Source of the DNA: Desulfobacteraceae bacterium
Lineage (GTDB): Bacteria > Desulfobacterota > Desulfobacteria > Desulfobacterales > Desulfosarcinaceae
NCBI GenBank assembly: GCA_027068085.1
Contig: JAMOUQ010000030.1
Coordinates: 1 to 64,000, forward strand
Length of the DNA: 64,000 nt
Direction: 5' to 3'
The position numbers and the translations under genes are program-made. The first letter of the stretch is position 1. Each line of letters starts with the position of its first letter. Shown here piece after piece: positions 25,026 through 33,691 of this stretch. Below the pieces are notes generated by a model. That model did not search any database and was not told the origin of the DNA. It saw nothing but the letters and a program-made list of their open reading frames with translations.

Positions 25026-26847
25026 ACTGAGTCGCCTGCTCGGCATAGAAAAACGCCCTGCCTGGGAGCTTCTCAACCACGGCATGCCGGAGAACTACCG
25101 CTGCGGATTTGCCATCTGTTTCGACGACCGGGGCAATTACGTCGGTGTCAGGACCATCTCCGGCCACCGGGGCGTCGGTGACCGGGGGGTGGTTTACCGC
25201 CCCGGTCCCGGCTCCAACAGCCCGCCCCTTGTCCCCTGCAGCCGCCTTTCCCAAAAGCTGGCCACCAACATCAAATATCTGTTCCTGACGACAAGCCAGG
25301 TGGGACAGTCGGACGATCTGCCCGAGGCCTGGAAAAAATGGTTTGCCAATATCGACTGGCAGGACAAGGACCTTCAGCGCAGAGTCATCGCCGAAACTAT
25401 CGGGGCCATGGCCGACAGCAAGGTGGGAGAAAAGCTTGCCGGCGGACGGACCCGTTCAGGATACTGGTTTCCGGCCCGCTATGTGGGCCCAGACGACATC
25501 CGGCCGGTCTACGAACTGAAAGCTGCCAAAAAGCTCATGGTAGAAAAGGCCGTGTCCGTCTGGCAAACCTATTCCAATAAGAAAGTCGCCCGGACCGGCA
25601 CCTGTTCGGTCTGCGGCCGGCAAAAGCAGGAAGTGTTCGGCAACTTTTCCGAGCTGAAATGCTACATCCTCGACAAGCCGGGCCTGATCGCCGGCGGTTT
25701 CGGACTGGAAGCCGCGGCCAGAAATTTTCCCGTCTGCCGGCAATGCTCCTTCGCCCTGGCATTCACCATCGATTATGTCATGCGCCGCCTGAAGGCCCGC
25801 ATGGCCGGAGCCGATTACTTCGTGCTGCCCTACAGCACGGCCCCGGAAGAAATAAGACAGGTGCTTCGGGACAAGCTCGCCGAAAACCCGCAGCGGCTTG
25901 CGATCGACAAAGACGACTGCGACCTGCTGGTGGATCTTGAAGAAAACCTGCTGGATCTGATCCGGGATGAAGACCTGAACGAGCAGCTGGCCTTCAGCCT
26001 GGTGTTTTTCAGGGAAAAGCAGAAGGAATGGAAGATCGTGGCCGAAGTCCAGCAGGTGCTGCCCGGCCGCATGAAGCAGATCTGGCGGGCCCGCAGACTA
26101 ATCGCGCGGGACGCGCTGGTGGCAAGAGCCGGCAAAAAAGGCGCCCCGGTCAACATCAGCGCCTATGTTGTAAGCCGGTTTTGCGGCAACAGGGTCAACA
26201 GCCGGGCCGCCTCCCGCACCTTCTACCAGTGGATGGAGGCCATTTTCGGAGCAGGCGGCATCGATCGCCGCCGGCTGATACGCAATATAGCCCGGGGCTT
26301 GCTGGCCACGGCCAAAAGCGAACCCAAGCTCCTGGCCGCAAGGGCCGCCGAGGCCTGGGCCCTTTATCTTTTCTGCAACCATCTCAATCTCGTCAGGCAG
26401 GAGGAAAATACGATCATGACTTTCCAGGACACGGTCTACGGCCGTTACATCCGGCAGCATCCCGGCTTTTTCAGCCGCCAGGAAACGGCGGCCGCTTTTC
26501 TCACCGGCTGCTACGTCGACACGGTCTGCAGCTACCAGAAGAAAATGCGCGGCCTGAAACCCGGCGACCAGGCCCCCTTTGCCAAAAAATTCCAGGGCCG
26601 CCTGCTATCGGCCGCCCTGCTGAAACGCCTTTTCCAGCAGGGGCACGACAAGCTGGCCCAGTACGACGGTCTGGGCCTGGTGATTTATGACCGGCTGGAA
26701 GAAGAACTGGCCCGGGCCTGGGTGGAATGCGAAGACAAATGGGCCATAACGGACGAGGAGGCAACCTTTGCCTTCACCATCGGATTTTGCCTGGGCCGTT
26801 TCCTGCGGCCTGAAAAAAAATCACAGCAAGGGGAGGAGGCAGCATGA
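25006..26847 (+). CDS. cas8b: Type I-B Cascade large subunit Cas8b (Csh1/TM1802-like)
   Basis: A 613-residue protein. A four-cysteine zinc knuckle at Cys200, Cys203, Cys244 and Cys247 (GTCSVCG, VCRQC) is typical of TM1802/Csh1-type Cas8b. The rest is mostly helical with a C-terminal helical bundle that acts as small subunit in this subtype. In Cascade it recognises the PAM and recruits Cas3. It lies directly before cas7 (ATGA overlap). Sequence identity among Cas8 proteins is low, so the call rests on size, zinc knuckle, position and the Csh2-type cas7. Confidence 0.85.
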   Translation: MFTRLYELSRLLGIEKRPAWELLNHGMPENYRCGFAICFDDRGNYVGVRTISGHRGVGDRGVVYRPGPGSNSPPLVPCSRLSQKLATNIKYLFLTTSQVGQSDDLPEAWKKWFANIDWQDKDLQRRVIAETIGAMADSKVGEKLAGGRTRSGYWFPARYVGPDDIRPVYELKAAKKLMVEKAVSVWQTYSNKKVARTGTCSVCGRQKQEVFGNFSELKCYILDKPGLIAGGFGLEAAARNFPVCRQCSFALAFTIDYVMRRLKARMAGADYFVLPYSTAPEEIRQVLRDKLAENPQRLAIDKDDCDLLVDLEENLLDLIRDEDLNEQLAFSLVFFREKQKEWKIVAEVQQVLPGRMKQIWRARRLIARDALVARAGKKGAPVNISAYVVSRFCGNRVNSRAASRTFYQWMEAIFGAGGIDRRRLIRNIARGLLATAKSEPKLLAARAAEAWALYLFCNHLNLVRQEENTIMTFQDTVYGRYIRQHPGFFSRQETAAAFLTGCYVDTVCSYQKKMRGLKPGDQAPFAKKFQGRLLSAALLKRLFQQGHDKLAQYDGLGLVIYDRLEEELARAWVECEDKWAITDEEATFAFTIGFCLGRFLRPEKKSQQGEEAA

Positions 26848-27818
26848 GCCAGAGCCTGACCAACCGGCATGAAATTCTTTTCTTGTACGAAGCCAGGGAC
26901 TGCAATCCCAACGGCGACCCTCTGGATGAAAACCGGCCCCGCACCGACGCCGACACCGGCCAGGCCACGGTGACCGACGTGCGCATCAAGCGCACGGTGC
27001 GGGACTACCTGCACCAGACCAAGGACCTGGAAATCCTGATCCGCGACAGTCTGGAAGACGACGGCACCCTCAAAGACGGCAAGGGCCGCTGCGCCGAATT
27101 CATCGCCAGGTGCGACCTGGACCCCGAGGCCAAGCTGGCCGCCATCGTTCCGGAAGTCGAAAAGCGGATTCTGAGCGACTGCATCGACGCCCGGCTGTTC
27201 GGCGCCACCCTGCCGGTGGAGCTGGGCAAGAAGAAAGGCTCCATCAAGCTGACCGGGCCGGTCCAGTTTTCGGCCTTCAACCGCTCCCTGCACGCCGTCA
27301 GCCCGGTTTTCATCCAGCAGACAGCCGCCTTTGCCAGCAAAAAAGGGATGACCCAGAAATCGTTTGCCGAACGCTGGATCCTGCCCTATGCCCTTATATG
27401 CTGCCACGGGGTGGTCAACGAAAATGCCGCCCGCAGCACCGGCATGACCGAAGATGACTTCAACCTGCTGCTGGAAGGTCTCTGGCAGGGCACCAACAGC
27501 CTCAACACCCACTCCAAGATGGGCCACCGGTCGATGCTGCTGGTAAGCCTTACCTTCGAGCCGGGTTATCACCTGGGCGGTCTTGGCGAGCGCGTCCGCC
27601 TGGTATCGGGCCTGGAAGATGCCAAGATCCGCAAGGCGTCAGACTACTCGGTCGACATTACCGTCCTGCTGAAAGCCATGGCTGCCGCCGGCGACCGGCT
27701 CATCAAGGCCGAGGCAATATGGGACGACCGCCTGGTGCTGGAAGCAGACGGTGTGAAAGAGTCAATCGACAAGCTCGCAAAAAAATACAAGCTTGAGTTC
27801 GGCCAACTTGCCTTCTGA
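26844..27818 (+). CDS. cas7: Cascade backbone subunit Cas7 (Csh2-type)
   Basis: A 324-residue RAMP protein opening HEILFLYEARDCNPNGDPLDENRPRTD, the conserved start of Csh2/Cas7 of type I-B. The following VTDVRIKRTVRDYL and the later CCHGVVNENAARSTGMT thumb/web region also fit. Several copies coat the crRNA spacer. It overlaps cas8b by four bases and is followed 11 bp later by cas5. Confidence 0.95.
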   Translation: MSQSLTNRHEILFLYEARDCNPNGDPLDENRPRTDADTGQATVTDVRIKRTVRDYLHQTKDLEILIRDSLEDDGTLKDGKGRCAEFIARCDLDPEAKLAAIVPEVEKRILSDCIDARLFGATLPVELGKKKGSIKLTGPVQFSAFNRSLHAVSPVFIQQTAAFASKKGMTQKSFAERWILPYALICCHGVVNENAARSTGMTEDDFNLLLEGLWQGTNSLNTHSKMGHRSMLLVSLTFEPGYHLGGLGERVRLVSGLEDAKIRKASDYSVDITVLLKAMAAAGDRLIKAEAIWDDRLVLEADGVKESIDKLAKKYKLEFGQLAF

Positions 27819-27829
27819 ACGGAAAGAAA

Positions 27830-28525
27830 ATGCGCACCATAGTCTTTGACATCCAGGGGCCTTACGGCCATTTCAGAAAGCCTTATGCCCCGGCCAGCCC
27901 GGTGACCTATCCTTTTCCGCCGCCGCCCGCCGTCCTGGGAATCCTGGGCGCGGTTCTGGGCCTGGGCAAGGACCAATACCATCGCCAACTGGGCTGGGAA
28001 ACGGTCAGAATCGGCATCCGGCTGCTGCGGCCGGTGCGCCTGTTCCGGTCGGCGCTAAACCTCGTCAACACCAAGGCCGGCTGGTGGGAAGTAAAATCAC
28101 GGCTCCAGATTCCCTACGAGTTTCTCAAAGATCCGGCCTACCGGATCTTTGTGGCCGGACTGCCTTCAAACCAGGCCGACCGGCTGGCAGACCTGCTCGC
28201 AGAAGGCCGGAGTGTCTTTACCCCCAGCCTGGGGCTGGCCCAATGCCTGGCCCGTATCACCCTGGTGGCCGACACATCTGCCCGGCCCGCTCCCGGAGCC
28301 GACACCACCCCGGGCGTGGTTCCCCTGGCAGACGAATCCCGGGTAAAATACGAAAGTGCCCGGCGTTACGAGCGTCTCCGGGTTCCGGCCCGCATGGCTC
28401 CCGACCGTACGGTCATCGAGTACCGCCAGGCGGTCACCGCCCTGGATGCCGACGCCGGCAGGCCCCTGAAAGTCAAGGGCGTGGAGCTTTTCGAAGTCGA
28501 CCATGAGAATATTGCCTTTTTCTGA
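27830..28525 (+). CDS. cas5: Cascade subunit Cas5 (type I-B)
   Basis: A 231-residue RAMP protein. The N-terminus has FDIQGPYGHFRKPYAPASPVTYPFPPPPAVLGILGAVLGL, the usual Cas5 start in which a strand and Gly-rich turn bind the 5' handle of the crRNA. The C-terminal part is shorter and divergent. It overlaps cas3 by 23 bp. Cas5 caps the 5' end of the crRNA and contacts Cas8b. Confidence 0.93.
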   Translation: MRTIVFDIQGPYGHFRKPYAPASPVTYPFPPPPAVLGILGAVLGLGKDQYHRQLGWETVRIGIRLLRPVRLFRSALNLVNTKAGWWEVKSRLQIPYEFLKDPAYRIFVAGLPSNQADRLADLLAEGRSVFTPSLGLAQCLARITLVADTSARPAPGADTTPGVVPLADESRVKYESARRYERLRVPARMAPDRTVIEYRQAVTALDADAGRPLKVKGVELFEVDHENIAFF

Positions 28526-30899
28526 AACCCTGGCCCATCCCGGCGCTTCCCTGCCCGGGCACCTGGAGCAGGTTGCCGCCGCGGCCGCAGCCAGCCTGGA
28601 AACAGCCGGCCCGGACATGGCCGGTCCGGCAGCCCTGGCAGGGCTGTGCCACGATCTTGGCAAGGCCAGTTATTATTTTCAGAAATGGCGCCTGGAACAG
28701 CAGCGCAACCGCCCCGAAACCAGGCACTCTCTGGTCGGCGGCCTGATTTTCTGGTGGTTTGCCAATCATCTGGAAAATTTCCGCCGCAAGCCGATGTTGC
28801 CGATAAACGGCCTGGTTGCCATCTGCCGCCACCACGGCAATCTGGAACACAGCCGCCTGGAAGTCCTGGGACTGACCCGGATGGAGCTGAAAAACAACCC
28901 CGAACTTTACCTGAAAATCCTGGCCGCCATGGATCTTGCCGGCATCTGGCAATGGCTGGCAGACCGCCTGGCAGGCTTCGGCCTGGCAACGGAGCCGGCA
29001 ACCACAGGCCCTCCGGCCCCCGAAGACCTCCTGAACCGACTGGTCAGATTCAACCCTCTAAAACTCGAAATGCAACTGAAGCGCCGGACAAGGCCCCTTC
29101 TGGAAGACAAGCTGGAATTTCTGGCCGTCTTCGGGGCACTGCTGGCAGCCGACAAGCTGGACGCGGCCCTGCAGGACAACCTGCCGGCCAGGGCCGAGCT
29201 GCCGGCCGACCTCGTTCAAAGGTATCTGGCAAGTTCCGGCTTCAGGAAGAACAATCCGGCCTCGTCCCTGACCAGGATGCGGCAGGAGATTGCCGCCAAA
29301 GTCCGGGCCAACATGCTGGACAACCATGAAAAGCATTTTTTCACCTTCACCGCGCCCACCGGCAGCGGCAAGACCCTCGGCATACTGGCGGCCGTTTTGG
29401 CCCTGCGCCGGCAACTTGGCCGTAACCTGCCGGCTCCGGCCCGGATCATCTACTGCCTTCCTTTTACCAGCGTCATCGACCAGACCCACCAGGTGGTTGC
29501 CGCCGTGCTGGAAAACGCGGCCATAACCCCTGAAAGCAATGTCCTGCTCAAGCACCACTTCCTTGCCGAGCCCTTCTACGCAACTTCCCGGGGCGCCATT
29601 GAGTTTAAAGAATCCGGCCTCACCGGCCAGCTTCTCACCGAGACCTGGCAGAGCGAAATCGTGGTCACAACCTTCCACCAGCTGCTGAACACATTTTTTT
29701 CCGGCGCCAACCGGAGCCTGAAACGAACCGGCCAGCTTGCAAACGCCATCGTCATCCTGGACGAAGTCCAGGCCGTGCCCCTGAAATACTGGACAGCCAT
29801 CGGGCGGCTTTTTCAGGCCGCAGCCAGGGTCCTCGGCACCCGGTTCATTCTCATGACCGCCACCCAGCCTGTCATCTTCGGCTCCCGTATCCAGCCCGTT
29901 GAGCTGCTCGACAACCACCGCCGCTATTTCCGGAAGCTTTCCCGAACGGTCCTCTGCTGCGGCCACCACCGGCTTACCGCAACAGACCGGCTGGCCGATA
30001 CCGTTGCCACCGACCTGAACGACAAACAGAACTCCACCCTGGTGATCGTCAACCGCAAAAAGACGGTCACCCACCTTTACCGGCGCCTGAAAGACCGGCT
30101 GCCAGAAAAGATAAAAATATTCGCCCTCTCCACCGGCCTGACACCTCTTGACCGGCGCAGGCGGATCGATACCATCCTGGCCTGCCTCAAAAAACGCCGG
30201 CCTGTCCTGGTGATATCAACCCAGCTGGTCGAGGCCGGGGTGGATATCAGCTTCCCGGTGGTGCACCGCGACCTGGCTCCCCTGGACTGCATCATCCAGA
30301 GCTGCGGCCGGTGCAACCGCCATGGGGCCGGGGCCGGCAACCGGGGCACCATTTACCTGTGGCAGCTTGCCGAAAGCAAAGACGGCAAGCTTTCCCGCCC
30401 CCAGTGGAGCCTTGTTTACGACCGCGACCTGATCGAAGTGACCAAAGAGATCCTGCCTGCCGGAAACGATGCCCTGATACCTGAAAGTGACTTTCAACAG
30501 CTTGGACAGCGCTACTTTCAGGCCTGCCGCCAGCGCCGCGGACAGACACCGATAGACAGCTATCTGGCCCGGGGAGATTTTGAAAGTCTGAAAAACGAGT
30601 ACCGGCTCATCGAACGCGATTATCCCACGACCGCGGTCTTTGTGATTCAAAACCGGCATGACCGGCAGCTGTGGGAGCGCTACCAGGCCATGGAAGACAT
30701 GAAATCAGCCCTCGAACGGCGGGCCGAATTCCTTAAATTCAAGTTCAGCTTTCTGGAAAGGGTCATCCAGGTCAGCACCGCTGCAAGCTATGGCAGAGAA
30801 ATAATCGCCCTCCGGGCCGACGACGGCTTCTACGACCCGGAGACAGGCTTCACCGGCCTGCCGGATGACAATGGAGACAGTTCATGCCTGATGCTATGA
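28503..30899 (+). CDS. cas3: CRISPR effector nuclease-helicase Cas3 (HD + DExH)
   Basis: A 798-residue fusion. The HD nuclease domain (about 1-200) has His20, the HD pair in LCHDLGKAS (His50-Asp51) and RHSLVGG; it cuts single-stranded target DNA. The SF2 helicase has Walker A APTGSGKT (about 283), motif II ILDEVQ (about 418), motif III TATQ, motif V STQLVEAGVDIS and motif VI QSCGRCNR. All key motifs are intact. It overlaps cas5 upstream and cas6 downstream by a few bases, so the interference genes form one tightly packed operon. Confidence 0.96.
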   Translation: MRILPFSETLAHPGASLPGHLEQVAAAAAASLETAGPDMAGPAALAGLCHDLGKASYYFQKWRLEQQRNRPETRHSLVGGLIFWWFANHLENFRRKPMLPINGLVAICRHHGNLEHSRLEVLGLTRMELKNNPELYLKILAAMDLAGIWQWLADRLAGFGLATEPATTGPPAPEDLLNRLVRFNPLKLEMQLKRRTRPLLEDKLEFLAVFGALLAADKLDAALQDNLPARAELPADLVQRYLASSGFRKNNPASSLTRMRQEIAAKVRANMLDNHEKHFFTFTAPTGSGKTLGILAAVLALRRQLGRNLPAPARIIYCLPFTSVIDQTHQVVAAVLENAAITPESNVLLKHHFLAEPFYATSRGAIEFKESGLTGQLLTETWQSEIVVTTFHQLLNTFFSGANRSLKRTGQLANAIVILDEVQAVPLKYWTAIGRLFQAAARVLGTRFILMTATQPVIFGSRIQPVELLDNHRRYFRKLSRTVLCCGHHRLTATDRLADTVATDLNDKQNSTLVIVNRKKTVTHLYRRLKDRLPEKIKIFALSTGLTPLDRRRRIDTILACLKKRRPVLVISTQLVEAGVDISFPVVHRDLAPLDCIIQSCGRCNRHGAGAGNRGTIYLWQLAESKDGKLSRPQWSLVYDRDLIEVTKEILPAGNDALIPESDFQQLGQRYFQACRQRRGQTPIDSYLARGDFESLKNEYRLIERDYPTTAVFVIQNRHDRQLWERYQAMEDMKSALERRAEFLKFKFSFLERVIQVSTAASYGREIIALRADDGFYDPETGFTGLPDDNGDSSCLML

Positions 30900-31594
30900 C
30901 CGCCGACCGGTTGTCCCCGGTCCACGTCACCGTGGCCCGGCTCTACACGGACCGGCCCTTCCGTGAAAACGGAAGCGCCCTGCGCCGGGCCGTCACCGCT
31001 CTTTTCCCGGACATGCCCGTGCTGCACCACCACAGGGCAGACGGCAGGTCAGATTATTCCCTGCCACTGGTGCGCTACCTGGTGATCGACGCCACCCCCC
31101 ACCTGGTGGGGCTGGGGCCGGGCCGCCAGGCGGTCGGCCTTATAGCCTCGCAGATCGGGCGTCTTGTCACCGCAAGGCGCAGTTACACCGTCACCGGAAG
31201 CGATTTTATCGAAGACGGAATCCTGCTGGGCACAGCAGAGCGGCTTGCCTCCTATACCAGCCGCTCTGCCTGGCTGGCCCTGAACCAGGCCAACGCCAAC
31301 AGGTTCAAAAAGCTCGACTCGGCCCGGGACAGGACCCGGTTGCTGGAAAAAATCCTGGTGGGCAACTTCCTGTCCCTGGCCAAGGGGCTGGGAATAAACA
31401 TAACCGACCGTGTCATGCTGAAACTGATCCGTTTTCACTGGCGCATCGTCCGAACTCCAAACCCCATGCTCGGTTTTTCGGTTTCCTATGTGTCCAACAT
31501 GGTGCTGCCGGAATTTCTCGGCCTGGGCAAAATGGTATCCAAGGGTTTCGGGCTGATGCGCCCGCCGGAACAGGAGGACGGCCCGTGCAGGTAA
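30884..31594 (+). CDS. cas6: CRISPR RNA endoribonuclease Cas6
   Basis: A 236-residue RAMP-type ribonuclease that cleaves the array transcript within repeats to leave the ATTGAAAC 5' tag. The C-terminal glycine-rich loop GLGKMVSKGFGLMR (about 217-230) is the Cas6 signature. A central helical region includes NITDRVMLKLIRFHW. Candidate catalytic His lies there or near the N-terminal LHHHRADG. It overlaps cas3 and cas1. In most I-B loci cas6 comes first; here it sits between cas3 and cas1. Confidence 0.85.
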   Translation: MPDAMTADRLSPVHVTVARLYTDRPFRENGSALRRAVTALFPDMPVLHHHRADGRSDYSLPLVRYLVIDATPHLVGLGPGRQAVGLIASQIGRLVTARRSYTVTGSDFIEDGILLGTAERLASYTSRSAWLALNQANANRFKKLDSARDRTRLLEKILVGNFLSLAKGLGINITDRVMLKLIRFHWRIVRTPNPMLGFSVSYVSNMVLPEFLGLGKMVSKGFGLMRPPEQEDGPCR

Positions 31595-32595
31595 TCCTGA
31601 ACACCTACGGCTCCCACCTGGGAGTAAAAGACGGCAATTTTCTTATCAGGACCAGGGACCGCAAACTTGAGCTGGCTCCCCGCAAGGTGAGCTCAATCCT
31701 GGCCACCACCGGCATCAGCCTGACTTCCGACGCCGTCAAGCTGGCCATGACCTGGAATATCGACCTGGTTTTCCTGGATGAGTTCGGCAGCCCCTACGGC
31801 CGGATCTGGCACTGCCGCCTGGGAAGCACCACCGCCATCAGACGCCGCCAGCTCGAAGCTTCCCGGTCGGCCGAAGGCCTCCGCCTGGCCCGGCAGTGGG
31901 TGGCGCGCAAGCTGGAAAACCAGATCGGCCACCTGGCGGACCTGCGCAAACGCCGCAGCCGCAAAAGCCGCGAGCTGACAGCCTCCATCGACAAACTCAA
32001 ACAGCTTCAGCAGGCTCTGGAAAAAATACGGTCCGGACGCCACGACCAGGTCCGCGAACAGATCATGGGCCTGGAAGGCAGCGCCGGCCGGGTCTATTTC
32101 CAGGCCCTGGCCGATGTACTGCCGTCCAGATATACTTTCAGGGGCCGCAGCCGCAACCCGGCCAGGGATTTTTTCAACTGCCTGCTCAACTACGGTTACG
32201 GCGTGCTTTACTCCCTGGTGGAACGGGGCTGTATTCTGGCCGGCCTCGATCCCTATACCGGCTTTCTGCACACCGACAACTACAACAAGATGTCCCTGGT
32301 GTTCGATCTGATCGAGCCTTACCGGGTATGGGCGGACAAGACTGTGATGCTGCTGCTGTCAGGACGCAAGGTGAAAGAAAGTCATTTCGACAAACTAAAG
32401 GGAGGCTACAGCCTCAACAAGGACGGTAAAAGTCTGCTTTTGTCCCGCTTCAACAAGTTCCTGGACGAAGCAAAGAGGTACCGGGGCCGCAACATCAAAC
32501 GCCGGCACATCATTCAGTTCGACTGTCATGTTCTGGCGAACACCCTGCTGAAGAAAAGCAAAACCGAAAAAGTGCCTGAAACCGTCGAGTTCTGA
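31585..32595 (+). CDS. cas1: CRISPR integrase Cas1
   Basis: A 336-residue integrase. The N-terminal beta domain is followed by a helical catalytic domain with the metal ligands in LEGSAGRVYFQ (Glu, about 162), GFLHTDN (His, about 229) and FDLIEPYR (Asp/Glu, about 241-244). All are present. With Cas2 it inserts new spacers at the leader-proximal repeat. It overlaps cas6 by ten bases and is 18 bp before cas2. Confidence 0.97.
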   Translation: MQVILNTYGSHLGVKDGNFLIRTRDRKLELAPRKVSSILATTGISLTSDAVKLAMTWNIDLVFLDEFGSPYGRIWHCRLGSTTAIRRRQLEASRSAEGLRLARQWVARKLENQIGHLADLRKRRSRKSRELTASIDKLKQLQQALEKIRSGRHDQVREQIMGLEGSAGRVYFQALADVLPSRYTFRGRSRNPARDFFNCLLNYGYGVLYSLVERGCILAGLDPYTGFLHTDNYNKMSLVFDLIEPYRVWADKTVMLLLSGRKVKESHFDKLKGGYSLNKDGKSLLLSRFNKFLDEAKRYRGRNIKRRHIIQFDCHVLANTLLKKSKTEKVPETVEF

Positions 32596-32613
32596 CAACC
32601 ACTGGAGAACACA

Positions 32614-32916
32614 ATGAAAGCCAACGAAATCATGGTCTGGGTGCTCTATGACATCGCCAACGACAGGGCGCGCGCCAAAATCGCCCGCTGTTGCAGGCAG
32701 GCCGGCCTGTACCGGGTCCAGTTTTCCGTCTTTACCGGCTCTGTAAACCGCAACAGCCTGGACGAGCTATGCCTGCAGATGGAACAGCTCATGGCCGATG
32801 ACGACAAGATATACGTCTTTCCCATGTGCGAGGAAGATTTTAAAAAATGCCGCCTGATGGGCAAGGCCTTCGACAAAAAACTGGTACGGGACGAGCTGCT
32901 GGAAATGATCGTCTGA
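32614..32916 (+). CDS. cas2: CRISPR adaptation protein Cas2
   Basis: A 100-residue ferredoxin-fold protein, VWVLYDIANDRARAKIARCC at the N-terminus with Asp13 at the metal-binding position, then RVQFSVFTGSV and a C-terminal KIYVFPMC strand. It forms the dimer at the centre of the Cas1-Cas2 integration complex. Slightly longer than the minimal Cas2. Confidence 0.96.
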   Translation: MKANEIMVWVLYDIANDRARAKIARCCRQAGLYRVQFSVFTGSVNRNSLDELCLQMEQLMADDDKIYVFPMCEEDFKKCRLMGKAFDKKLVRDELLEMIV

Positions 32917-32935
32917 CAGGGAAGGAAAACCCGGT

Positions 32936-33541
32936 TTGGAAGTTTTCAACGAAGTCACCGCCGCGCCGATGATCACACCCAGTGACGTCATGGAGTATTG
33001 TTTCTGTCCGCGTTTCGTCTACTTCATGCATTGCCTCAAAATTCCCCAGCATGAACAGCGGCGTTACAAGGTGATCCTGGGACGGGAAATGCATCAGCGG
33101 CGCCTTGTCCGCAACCGGGCCTATCTGCGCAAAAAGATCGGTTGCGTGGCCAAACAGGAAGATGTATATCTGGCCTCGGAAAGACTGAAAGTCAGGGGCC
33201 GGGTCGACGAAGTCCTGACCCTCAAGGACGGCAGCCTGGCCCCTCTCGATTACAAGTATGCTGAATACAAGGATTATATTTTCAAAACCCTGCGGATTCA
33301 GACTCTGCTCTACGCCGGGCTGATCCGGGAAACATATTCCAGGCCCGTGCAACAGGGGTTTATTTGCTTTATCCGCAGCTCCAACAAACTTGTGCGGGTG
33401 CCGGTCAGCGCCGATGACCTGGCTGAAACCTGGAAAATTGTCGACCAGGTTTTCGAAATCATTTACCGGGATTTTTTCCCGAAAAAGACCAGATCCCGCC
33501 GGAAATGTTCGGACTGCACTTACAAAAATATTTGCGTTTGA
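32936..33541 (+). CDS. cas4: CRISPR adaptation nuclease Cas4
   Basis: A 201-residue RecB-type nuclease. N-terminal cysteines are in EYCFCPRFVY (Cys22/24) and the C-terminal cluster is CSDCTYKNIC (Cys191, 194, 200), together expected to hold an iron-sulfur cluster. The nuclease core shows GREMHQRR, GRVDEVLTLKDG and PLDYKYAEY. It starts with TTG at 32936 after GGAAGGAAAA. Cas4 trims prespacers in a PAM-aware way. It is last in the operon, next to the leader, instead of before cas1. Confidence 0.94.
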   Translation: MEVFNEVTAAPMITPSDVMEYCFCPRFVYFMHCLKIPQHEQRRYKVILGREMHQRRLVRNRAYLRKKIGCVAKQEDVYLASERLKVRGRVDEVLTLKDGSLAPLDYKYAEYKDYIFKTLRIQTLLYAGLIRETYSRPVQQGFICFIRSSNKLVRVPVSADDLAETWKIVDQVFEIIYRDFFPKKTRSRRKCSDCTYKNICV

Positions 33542-33691
33542 TGATATTTGGTGCGTATACAATGTGTTATGTATGTAAAATCGGCGCCGGAACTAATGTT
33601 CGGGCACGACAACCCCTTGCCAGACAACTGAAAAAAGGTGGACTATATGATCGTTTTCAGCTATATTTCGAACATGTTGTAATGCCCGAAG
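33542..33691 (+). promoter_or_regulatory. CRISPR leader
   Basis: 150 bp of comparatively AT-rich non-coding DNA between cas4 and the first repeat. A -10-like TATATT (33662-33667) lies about 25 bp before the first repeat without a good -35. The leader is on the cas4 side because the repeats end in ATTGAAAC in this direction. Confidence 0.65.
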
